Shown here piece after piece: positions 1 to 10,165 of a stretch of 64,000 nucleotides of DNA (position 1 is the first letter of the stretch; the number at the start of each line of letters is the position of its first letter). Made by a program: the position numbers and the translations under genes. Location: NCBI GenBank assembly GCA_017562135.1, contig QEYB01000180.1, forward strand, positions 930,001 through 994,000, in the 5' to 3' direction. The notes beneath the pieces were generated by a model, which saw only the letters and a program-made list of their open reading frames with translations, was not told the origin of the DNA and ran no database searches. The stretch comes from Dipylidium caninum. Lineage: Eukaryota > Platyhelminthes > Cestoda > Cyclophyllidea > Dipylidiidae.

Positions 1-394
1 GGCCAATCACGAATAGGTGGGTTTTTTTTTTAATATCATGCTTTATATGTGCAGCGTCTCCCTCACTCGACTATCCTAGTTTCTTCATAAGTGTGGATAT
101 TATGTGACTATTTAAACAAATTTTCCACAACGCACGGTTCTCACATTAATGGGCTGGTCTTGCCAGCAGTGAAGAGCATTCGTGGACGATAGAAAAGGCC
201 GTAGTAATGGACCGGTTGCGGGGTGAGTCCCCTAGTGGCCTCATAGAAAAGTCTCTTGATTCATAACTCAAAGGCATGCGTTAGAGAAACGCCTCTGAAG
301 CAGGAGACTTGCCCCACTTTCCTGCCGTCACCAATGCTCGAACAGTTCTTAGGGGTATTTGAGCCTCTGAACATTCCTTCGTCTCCTCTTTTAG
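1..394. other. upstream intron sequence of the VMAT gene, unassigned
   Basis: The first exon I can place starts at 395 after a pyrimidine-rich acceptor (ctcttttag). The transporter's N-terminal part (membrane segments 1-2 and the large lumenal loop) must lie further left. I searched 1-394 for it and saw no convincing exon. Only short open frames without family similarity occur here. Confidence 0.5.
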
Positions 395-3300
395 AATCGG
401 ATACTCCATTCCCATGTTTACGGGATTCCTCATCATGTTTGCCTCGACGATAGGTGAGCTTACACGAAAACCACACTTTCCTCCGCCTCTTCCCCAGGGC
501 CATTGGCGGACCGAGTGCCATGTACCTGGGGCGTTTAGGGCACCGCGGAAAGATGCGAGGTCCCAGCGGGCCTCGCGACGTGGCCGCAGAGACATAAAAC
601 ACACTAGTTCTTTGACCGCCTCCAAAGAGCTCTGAGCTCTGAAAATCTCGTTGCTAGCGCCCTTCCGGATTAGAGTACAGTTTGAAGTACCTTTGTCCCA
701 GCTATCCTAAGCATCCCGTCACACGGAAGATGGACAAAGTAATTCCAAATGGTCAATTTGGCCCACTGGAAGAGTGAGGAAGACTCAGGGATATCGAGGC
801 GATCGAGAAGAAATAGCTCACCATAGTTCCACAATAATCGAGGTTCACTCACTCTATGGACGGAGGGTGGGGCGACAGCATACTATCTGCCCTTCGCAAA
901 AGCTGGCGAAGTGTTTGGCGCCACATGTTGAACAGCCGTGGTTCTTCCTCGACGCCAGCAGAGGGGAGGCGTCTAGAGGGGTGCAGTGCAGGTCACTTGG
1001 TAGCGTCGCCGACCTAAGTCGCCTTCAGAACCGTCCTCTGCCCTTGGCCGCATGGCATGGAGACTTAACAACTGACCTGTACAAATGTGAATAGGTAATT
1101 GAAGCTAATGTACAATCATTTTAGTTTTCGCGTTCGGCGAATCGTATTCTGTTCTCCTCATAGCCCGAGCCATCCAAGGCGCCGGCTCCGCATGCTCGAG
1201 TGTATCAGGTAGATTCTCTTCCTAACTGTGTACATGCCATGAAAGAATTAATGGTTCACTAGTAGCACCGGTAATTCATGAGCTCAAGGAGCGCTAAACT
1301 TTTCATTCTAACTTGAACACGCCCCGCAACTGTGCTCCAGGCATGGGGACCATTGCCACCTTCTACACCGACTCAAAGGAAAGAACAAGGGCGTTTGGAA
1401 CAGCACTCAGTGGCCTGGCTCTCGGTGTTCTCGGTACGCCACCTCATTGGTTATATCGTTGTCGAGTGGATGAGGTTTCAAGTAGAATATATCGGGCCAA
1501 ATGAGGTGATTGCCCAAGTATAGCGGTGTGGAAGTGTTAGGACGCAGGTACGGGAAGGTCTACTGTGCCGCTGCTGTACCTTTAGAGAATTAACGGCGGA
1601 GGGTTTGAGGCACCAAGTCAATGGGTCACCTTTACCACATGCACCAGGAGGGAACACTTGCACGAATTGCCCCACCAGTAAATTAGATATATTAGGCCGA
1701 TCAGAGCACTCTAGGTGCTCTTACCTTGGCATCACTCATGAACTTCCTCTCATGCATTGGCTTTTAGTTGGTCCAACCTTCGGCGGCATCGTCTACCAAT
1801 TCATTAATAAAAGAGCGCCCTTCTTAATACTAGCAGTACTTGCTCTGTTGGATGGAGGTACGTTCGAAGTTATATGCCAGTTGAAAACGTCTAGCCTGCT
1901 GCACAGACTCGACATCACCGACGCCTAAGGCCGCATATACTAAACTTTCAAAAGTCAGAACTACTTACAAATTAGACGATTAAAGTTTACCTTCCTCTTT
2001 GCAGTTCTGCAATTAATAATATTAAAGCCGTCAATTCGTCCGGAACCTCAACATGGCACCCCAATTCTGGCTTTGCTGAAGGACCCATACATTCTGGTGG
2101 CAGCGGGTACCGAAAAGAATAAGTCATACTCTAAACCACACCTTCTGGCACCAGAGAGCACTAACTCGAGTTAATTTCCCGCACAGGTGCTCTCACGTTC
2201 GGCAACATTGGCATCGCCATTCTCGAGCCGGCACTGCCGATGTGGATGAAGGAGCACATGAACGCGGACAACTGGGCGCAGGGGATTGCATTTCTGCCCG
2301 CGAGCGTCTCCTACTTGTTGGGGACGAACGTCTTCGGCATAGTGGCGCATCGAATAGGGCACTGGTTGAGCGCGCTCATGGGCATGGTTCTTTGCAGCAT
2401 TTGCCTCCTCTGCGTGCGTTCGCCCACTTCCATACCATTGCCAGGCCGATATCGCACTTTTGCACATCTATACCTCCATATTTAAACTTATACTGATAAA
2501 CGGGGCATCCCCCCACCACCAGGCGAATTCTTCGCCAATTTGGTGAACACATCGAAGTAATCTAATGATTCTGACCGCAACACGACTTTCCGTTGTCTAA
2601 GCGGCGATTGTAAGGCAATGCGAAAGTCCTCCACAAATGTCACTTGTTGTGTTCACTCGGTCACGTACCTTCAGGATGCTTCAAACTCCCCACTGGCCGA
2701 TGCACCGGAACTGTGTCTAATGCGCGGTCCTTTCCTCCTTGACGCCTTCAGATTCCCTTCAGCAGACAACTGGGCCACCTCATTGTTCCGAATTTTGGCC
2801 TCGGTTTATCCATGGGTAAGCGCAAAGAGGATGGTTCTGTTAATTTTACGCTTTCGCCAACTCTATTTGATTATACGCACTTTCTAACGATAGGAATGGT
2901 GGACGCCTCCATGATGCCTCAAATGGGGATTCTGGTGGATCTACGACACGTGGCCGTCTACGGCAGCGTCTACGCCATTGCAGACGTCGCATTTTGTCTC
3001 GGCTTTGCCGTCGGTAACGCCCCCCCCCCTGGTTGCGTAGAATGGCAGTGGCAAGTGCTTCAATCACGTGTACCTTTCGTACGTAAACGCGGCATCCATG
3101 TCCAGTAGGCAGACTGGATGGACAGTGGCTTCGGGTGGCTGGGTTGAGCACCGCAACTCAGCCTCAGCCCACCACAATCGCAGTTATCCTCCCGTCTGTT
3201 TCGTTACGACGGGACACAAGATACGCATTGGCAGGATTTTCAGGGACTTTAGTGACCTCTTCGCGCCACCCAACTGAGTTCCTCCTGTGACCGACCCAGG

Positions 3301-4184
3301 ACATCACCATGCGTCAAGTAGTCCCGACCTCGAAGACCTCTCGTTGACGACATTCTAAACTCTAGGTTAACAGTGTTTACATCACCGCCTTCGGCCTTGC
3401 ATTCTGTGCGCCAGAGAGCCTGGAGTCGCTGAGCCTTCTCCACACCCGCCCGTGGCGAAAGCGCAGTGGGCACAAGAATAGGGTTTTTGGAGTGGGGAAG
3501 GACAGGGGAGATACAGCACACTTTTGTTTTAGGTCCTGCCGTCGGCGGATACGTAGCTCAATCGGCTGGCTTCAGTTGGTACGTGCATCGTTCTGGATGT
3601 GTTTCTCATTGCGTCAATAGCCGCAGCTTGGGCACTTCATTCCGACTTGTGCTCGGTGACACTTTAGGACGATATGGGGCATCGCCATCGTCTCGGCGCT
3701 CTACAGTCCACTCTTAATTTTGCTTCGCAACCCCCCCAGTCGAAGCGAAATTCAGGTAAGGCTGCTCCATCCTCACTTCCCTACCCTCCTGATCAGAGCC
3801 TCTCGGGGCCACGCTGGGTGTGTAGATTCAGTTTTCGGGAGGTGTATAGGCAAAGGTAACTCGTTCGCGAGTCCTCTGCGCAAAACTCCCGAGTAATTGG
3901 ACAGACTGCAGACGTTGCCGTTTTAATTCTCATTTTCCTATTCCTCTCGCAGTAGCGGATAAGACAGGCGGAAGATAACCACATTGCCTGGAAGTTCCCG
4001 CATAATTCTCCCACCCAAACTCATAGTTCAAAAAATCTATACATTTCAGCCCCTTACCGGCGGCATCGAGGGAACGGCCGACTCGAAAAATAAAGTTGGC
4101 GCTGAGAAGTCCTCTCTGGGCGAAATCTTTGGTTACGATCCAACCGACGGCGGTCAAAAAGCGTACGACTATGATGTAGATTAG
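395..4184 (+). CDS. VMAT: vesicular monoamine transporter (SLC18 family), 3' part of gene
   Basis: A proton-antiport carrier that loads monoamines such as serotonin and dopamine into synaptic vesicles. Exons: 395-453, 1125-1208, 1341-1433, 1768-1857, 2005-2106, 2187-2413, probable 8-base exon 2602-2609, 2763-2815, 2894-3013, 3533-3578, 3668-3755, 4050-4184 (stop). All phases join, giving about 367 residues against about 515 in mammalian VMAT, so the N-terminus is outside the window. Family signatures are [48 protein letters not shown] and [19 protein letters not shown]. These match VMAT rather than the vesicular acetylcholine transporter. The membrane segment 10 aspartate (IAD) is present. 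The segment 11 aspartate usual in VMATs is Ser (VSALYSP). The C-terminal tail is acidic and ends YDYDVD. Introns are short (about 80-670 bases). The downstream neighbour MADD runs toward it. The family is secure; the substrate is inferred. Confidence 0.92.
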
Positions 4185-5400
4185 CCAGCCAGCCTTTTGA
4201 CCTTGTGGGCCTCCACTCGAACTCGGCTACGCTCCATTTGTTAATCTTGTTGAAGATGGTTCTCTGTCTCTACCGTATCAATGTGGCTCTTTCGCCACTC
4301 CACGCCACGCTCCGCCACATCTACTCGCCACTCAAGCACCTAGCATCATCCCCGAAACACATTAGCCGACAATTTCAGTAATTCAACCTGCTTAATTGGA
4401 GACTTAAGTTCTTAAATACGTCATCTTCCCTCTCTCAGGCTGACTGGCGACGCGAGCTGGAGAGCAGCGGTTTGAGAGAAGGCTTGTTGGTGGTTGGTGT
4501 ATTTTAGAAGTAATCACTTTTTCATTTAGTACACCGTAGAGAAAATCAATTCTCCGTATAACCAACTTTCTGTGCATCTGCTCTGGAGATCTTAAGAGGC
4601 AGACCCCTCTAACTCACGTATTCTCGTCGAGAAGTCAACACCCCCTCGAAGTAGCGACCCATCCTCACAGGGGCAGTTCGCAGTTTAGGTGGTTTTCATA
4701 GTCGTTCTTACCGAACAGGCAACCTCTGAAGAGGAGTTCCCCTACGTGGCCACTTCATCTCCATTCCACTGAGGACTGGAGCGCCGGTCAAACGTTCTGA
4801 GATAACCAAATGGGTCATTCGAGCAGGCCCATAGCCAGCACTGGCGCAGCAATCCGTCGGGTCCATGTAGGTGTGGCAGGCCGACCCTGAGGGAAGGGAA
4901 TGGTGCACAGAAGCTCTCCTAGTCGTAGCATATAGTGATGCACGGATTTAGGCGATTCACAGTGACAAGTGCAAAGCTTGGTTTTGACAGTTTTTTACCG
5001 CTCAGTACCGATATTCTGGCCATAGAACGGGGCGGATGGTTGGGGGACAGAACGCTCGCTTAGTGAAATACAAGGATTCCTTATTATGCGGATAATGAAA
5101 AAAGCATTGTAGGGAAAATCAGGACGAGATATTAATCATGTCAGCGAAATTAAATAACTTTTAACATAAGTGTGAAGAGACAGAGCAACGAAGGTGAACA
5201 CTCCCGTTGTGACATGTTGCAAATGAATTATCCGCGCCTATTGTGGGTAAAGCTAATATTTCTCGACGGGTAGAGGTGCTACATCATCCACACACGACGA
5301 GGTTTCAGTCGAGCTCCTCATAAGCTGCCAAATTGGTAATCTAAAACCGGAAACTCGGCATCAAGAACTGCACCCACAAGGGTAAAGCTTCATTTTATCC
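4185..5400. other. 3' flank of VMAT, no gene seen
   Basis: This stretch follows the VMAT stop codon and presumably carries its 3' untranslated region. Open frames are short and overlap on both strands. None is bounded by good splice sites or resembles a family I know. Confidence 0.5.
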
Positions 5401-6170
5401 TACACAGGCATGTCCACCGCCAGCATTGTTCCAGAAACTAATCAGGGAGGGTTCCCACGGCGAAAGGAGTTACTTGCGTTCGAGTAAGGTCAGGGAGCGA
5501 GAGATAGGAGAAATCTTCGAAAAGATAAAAGAAACTAGGCCGATCGTCGTGTATTTGATTGCGACCCCCCCACAATTCTACGTCTGGTGCCAGCTGCCAC
5601 GAGGCCTCAGTGCGCGGGGTGGTTGGCACGAGGAGAATCGGAGGGGCGTGGATATATGGAAAGATAACGAAACGGCCGTCAAATGAGGTGTGATTTCAGA
5701 AGCATTGATGGACAATAGTTCGTCCAAAGAAATAACAGGCAGGGATTTAAAAACGTGTAAAGAGACGAGTAAAGGGAAAAACCAATGGATACGATGTGGA
5801 CGATGATGAAAACAGAAGGTGGCGGGAGACGAAAATACAGAGGGCGGACTGGGGACGAGTGAGGTGGCGCGTGCTGTGAGAACGGGTTGACGGGGCTGGA
5901 GGGCATGCGATCCGAGAGGTCGGAGAGCGGATGAGGGGACAGACTGCGTCGTGCGGCAAGGCCAGGTGGTGGTGCGGTGCACAGGCCAGCGCAATGGCTC
6001 ACAACGAAACACTCCTATTTGTCCAGCATATCTCCATTTTATCAAGCAGACAATCTCGTCGTTGCTCTCAGCAGATGCTCTGCTGGCGCCACTCATCGTC
6101 TCCCCTATCCACACCCTTCGCCCACACCCGTGCCCCAGCCGCCCCCGCGGCGTCCCGCCCTCCCCTCGTC

Positions 6171-6215
6171 CTGCCACCCCTGCCACCCCTGCCACCCCTG
6201 CCACCCCTGCCACCG
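6171..6215. repeat. 9-bp minisatellite, 5 copies
   Basis: The unit ctgccaccc is repeated five times head to tail, with one change in the last copy. Read on the - strand it gives a Val-Ala-Gly repeat. That explains the long open frame there and argues against the frame being a real protein. Confidence 0.9.
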
Positions 6216-6523
6216 CTACCATTTACCTCCGCCTGCTCACTCTGGCGAGCGCTTCAGTGACTGTCGAGGTGGTGAACGCCCGCCAGACGACCACGTCAGG
6301 CCTTGTCGGGCGTTCACACAGAATGATACCGTCATCACGAGCGTCATCTACGTCCACCACACCTTCCACATTCCACAAATATCGCTCCTCAAGTGCCGCA
6401 TGCACGCGGTGGCCCCTCGACGCCAGCACCACAGCCACCTCCTACACGCACTCGACATCCGGACGTTGCACTCTCCACCGACAGGCGTCCACACGGCTGC
6501 CACGGACACCGACAGCGTGCTGA

Positions 6524-6578
6524 ATGGAGGCGGGATGGAGGCGGGATGGAGGCGGGATGGAGGCGGGATGGAGGCGGG
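6524..6578. repeat. 11-bp minisatellite, 5 copies
   Basis: Five perfect tandem copies of the unit atggaggcggg. The 11-base period is not a multiple of three, so all frames cycle. This is the likely reason for several spurious open frames starting at its ATGs. Confidence 0.93.
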
Positions 6579-8311
6579 ACAGGACTCATCTCGTACACCT
6601 GCCTGTTCACCTTCTTCCACTTGCGCTCTCCTGTGCCCACACGCCTCGAGCGGGTGTGGACGACGGATGGTCTGGCGCGAGCAATGCACACTGCCCACTG
6701 GCTTCTCTCGTCATCTGGCGAGTGCTTTAGCGCGTGAGCGTAGTATTAGTGTCAGCAGCGGTTGTCCCTTCTGATCCCGTTGTCGTTGTTTGCGTTGGTT
6801 GCTGCAGTGAGGGGTGCATTGGTGGTGATTCGCGTGTGGAAGGTGGGGATTTGGTGTTATGACTTGAGCTTGAGGTGAAAAGTAAGTCCAATGTGCCAAT
6901 TTGCCTTGGCCTCGCTCGCACAGCGTCGGCACAGAGCAGAGGGACGCCAGAGGCCACGGCACAGTGTGGAGAGGCCACACCTCGCCTCGTGGTTAGCAGA
7001 ACGTGCAGGCAGGACGGGCGAGAGGCGAATTTGCATTTAAATAAGGTAGGCACGAGTGTTGCAGAGGAGAGGCACCCTTGGGACCCGTGCGTACGCTCGT
7101 CCAAATTCCCCGTCGCCGCAATTGAGGGGAGGCGGAGGACGTGGGGAGGAGGGTGTCACAGTAGCGACTTTGCCACGCAGACGGTCTACGCGCAGCGCTG
7201 CCGACATAGTCAATCAGTGGCCCATTTTCCACTGCCAAGTTGTGCTTCCGCCCTGTCCACACACAAACTCCGACCGACTGTCGAGTGAGTGTCAGTCGAC
7301 GTGCGTGAGAGGATCGCGAGGGTGCGGGCGGGAGGAGTCGAGACGAAGGCTACATAAGACGTCCTCTCCACCTGGTCACCTCATTTCTAATGACCTGACC
7401 TGATGTGCAATCGGCGACACCCTCATTCCCCCATCACAGTGCCACCAGCTTACGCGACTCACCCGCCTCACACACAGCGCCGTTGCGTCAGCCCACCAGC
7501 CCAGAGGAGGTGTTGGCAAGTGTGGACCAATCTCACGATGCCGAAGCGTGTCAGCGCCCACGCCGGCTCGGTGACTGGTGGTGTGTGGAAAGGCTTTTGT
7601 GCTCCCAACTCGAATGCACCCCGCTCATCACGCGGTGGCTGACCGGCGTAGTGAGGCACGACGAGGCCGTTTCTGGGATAATGGGTCGTCCCAACATGTC
7701 CCTTATTGACAGGCGCGGCACCGTGTCTGTGGACATGGCCATGATCGGGTTGATTCGACGGAATGGAAGACGGCGCGTTGTTGGTGGCGGAGGAGAGGAC
7801 CACCTGTGGACGCGACCAGACGCGAACAGATGCGGTGAGCCACGGTCGGGGCTACTAAAGCCTCCGCACACAAATGTGTATGCAGGTAAAGGCGAGGCGG
7901 GCAGTTTGTAGGCACCCAAAGTCTCTCCGTCCGCAGAAGGGCGTGCGTGGCGGTATTGCGGCGTGTTGGATGCAGAGGTGTAGAGGTGCAGTGGGCAATG
8001 CGAGCGTACCACGAAGTTAATCCGCTGTGGGTGAAAGCAACTCGGCCTACTTACGGTGTTCGAGTACCGTGAATTTGGCAGCAGTTTGGCATGGCGGAGC
8101 GGAGCGGAGGACCAATCGCCTGCGTGGCCAGAGCACCTGCCAATGGGCGAGCAGAACTGCGTGCACGTCTTGACGACACCGCGGTAGGCCCATATCGCGT
8201 GAGGGGACATCGTGGCTAGACGAGGTGAGTCTGCGCATGCGTCCTGGCCTTAACCCTACATCCGGGTGTCAGCGAACCGTACCGTCCCTCCACATGCCTG
8301 TGTGTCTGCGT

Positions 8312-8388
8312 GTCTCTCTCGCAACCTCTCTCCCTCTCTCCTTCTCTGTTTCTCTCTCTCTCTCTTAGTGTGTGTGTGTGTGTGTGTG
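8312..8388. repeat. pyrimidine (CT) tract followed by (TG)10
   Basis: A CT-rich stretch runs to a TTAG at 8365-8368. It is followed at once by ten TG dinucleotides (8369-8388). The combination resembles a very strong splice acceptor next to a dinucleotide microsatellite. Confidence 0.85.
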
Positions 8389-8392
8389 CCAG

Positions 8393-8557
8393 TCCCAATT
8401 AGACATAGATAAACTTGTCAACGCACAATCGCAAGTGCCGAATCCTTTCAAGATGCACAGACTGTCGATGGCTGTCTTCCTCGACCCCTCGACAGCCTCC
8501 AAGACGGAGAGGACACGAGTCAGGCAGCTGCTGGACCCTCTCTCTGCACTCCGCTGA
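8393..8557 (+). CDS. possible 3'-terminal exon of an unidentified gene
   Basis: An open frame of 54 codons ends in a stop at 8555-8557. It follows a tgtgtgccag acceptor-like sequence, or the stronger TTAG 24 bases upstream, which would add a Cys-Val run. The translation (starting SQLDIDKLVNAQ, ending LLDPLSALR) has ordinary amino-acid composition, unlike the low-complexity frames of the island to its left. I do not recognise it and could not link it to an upstream exon. It may be a chance frame. Confidence 0.28.
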   Translation, partial: SQLDIDKLVNAQSQVPNPFKMHRLSMAVFLDPSTASKTERTRVRQLLDPLSALR

Positions 8558-10165
8558 GATTGTAACCTCAACATTACAGAACTCGCCATCTAAATGCCTC
8601 AGTCACATATAAAAAGGAGAATTTCCGTGTCGGTATGCTTTTGCGTCGAAGTCCATTGTCCAGCTCATTGGCAATCTTTCCATGTCACGGGGCAAATGGT
8701 ATGCTTTTTGAGGTTTTTGGCATTTTACGGTTTTGACTAAAAGGATAAATTTCCATTCCTTATCACAGGTTTGTGAAATCGTCGTGCAATTTGCATTGTG
8801 TGAGAAGATTGATGAAATTTCTTTTAATTCATTTCTAATGGATAATAACTAGTCCTTGTTAACAACTTCACGTGGCATCTCTTCAAACACGAACTTTAAA
8901 ACTCCACTACAGTGGAAAATATTTGCACCGCCATTTGAGACGGTCATCGTTTGTGCGTTGTTTGCTGACTCGTCTCACGATCCAACTACCCTGTCAAGCC
9001 ACAGATTCCACTTTTAATGTCTCCTTAACGAACCGAACGCATCTCCCTTCCATGACAAAACGACATATTGTGTGAGGCCGGAGCCCGGACAGCACATCCC
9101 CTATGCGTCCCCATTTGGCTGGTTTACCCGCGGTATTTGAGTCCCCCGACTCCAGGCCTGGTCTATCCAAGCTAGGCCCTTAAACTAGTGTGAAGAGGTT
9201 AACCTTTTAGCAAGGAAGCTTGGATTTACTCGGTGATCGAGTGACCATTGCAAATGCCATTGCAAAATACCATAGAAGGATTCCACTCGTTTTTTTCCTT
9301 AAAAATTTAAATTGCACGGCAAGTCCCCCCGAGTTCACTCCAAGATTTAGTTTGGCCCACTTTGCTCCAAGTAAAAGGGAGGACCAAGTTGAGAAAATTC
9401 GTCCTAGGCGTGGATAAGTATGGCAGAGTATGTCCCGCGTTAAAGGTGAATAATTAAATGGGAGAGTTAAAATGGACTGGGGCCAAGGAGCGTGATCTTG
9501 TGGGCGCACACGAGGTAAACAAGGGAAGAGGGTGTGGATTAGAATAGGAAGGGAGACGGAGTCGCACATAAAACACACCCCAATAAACGGTGACAATAAC
9601 ATAGTGCACGACTTCCTTTGGTTGCAACGTTTTGCCAAGTTTCCAGTTCATTCTGAAGAATGAAAGATACGATGATATCGTTGGATTAAAGCAATTCATC
9701 TCCCTAACTCAAGAGGCGTTCTGCGTCCGAGCGGGGCAACTAAATTAGGCTTGACAGGCCATTGAGGTAGCTGCCCGGCCACCAATACCTCATCCCAAAA
9801 AGGCGCTGTATTGTTCCTCAAGCCGACAATGGGTATTTCGTTATTTTAACATGGAAAATTTTAACTTAATGCAGTGGACTGCACGGGGAATGACATAGCA
9901 ATCCAATCATTCGGCACAGAAGTGAATTCTGAAGTTAATTTTTTAATATTGGCAATTTATCCTGCCTAGTACGTGATTTTACAAAGGCGCCACCCCTTGA
10001 GCTGAATCTTCACTCAACTGATTGTCTAGACGGCCTTGCATTTGCTCCAACCCAACTATCCACTATTAATTAAAGGCCACCTTCTAAATGCTTCAAAAAG
10101 TCAGACGAAAAGAACGCTAATACAAGGAGAGGTGTGTGGGAGGTTGAAGACATAAAATCACTGAC
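8558..10165. other. region that should contain the last MADD exons; none identified
   Basis: The last MADD exon I can place ends at 10166 in phase 1, so the C-terminal part should lie here on the - strand. I looked for the family's conserved C-terminal segment and found no match. An open frame at 9207-9638 (-) has no family similarity. A short GC-rich patch at about 9075-9180 looks repeat-like. Confidence 0.4.

Larger units (their letters stand above)
5400..8311. other. GC-rich, minisatellite-bearing island without a confirmed gene
   Basis: Base composition turns clearly GC- and CpG-rich compared with the A/T-rich flanks. Long open frames exist on both strands, for example 7405-7911 (+) and 5578-6222 and 7551-8210 (-). 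They overlap each other and follow from the scarcity of A/T stop codons. The translations are low-complexity (Val-Ala-Gly or Cys-His-Pro repeats), with no domain I recognise. It could be a promoter island with 5' exons of an unidentified gene, or a patch of old repeats. I cannot choose between these. Confidence 0.4.

Noticed and set aside
2414..2470. A one-base deletion in VMAT after LLC, since the next frame reads AFAH
   Set aside because: A one-base repair gives a similar short motif but leaves no donor site; the 8-base microexon at 2602-2609 solves the phase better.
395..4184. Vesicular acetylcholine transporter instead of VMAT
   Set aside because: The acidic Tyr-rich tail suggested it, but the core signatures ([33 protein letters not shown]) fit VMAT better.
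5578..6222. 214-codon open frame on the - strand in the GC-rich island
   Set aside because: Its start is the Val-Ala-Gly translation of the 9-bp minisatellite, and it overlaps other open frames on both strands; no domain or splice support.
7405..7911. 168-codon open frame on the + strand
   Set aside because: GC-rich context explains the lack of stops; an antisense frame (7551-8210) is equally long; no family similarity.
9207..9638. 143-codon - strand frame considered as the missing MADD C-terminus
   Set aside because: No match to the conserved MADD C-terminal segment and no acceptor compatible with phase 1.
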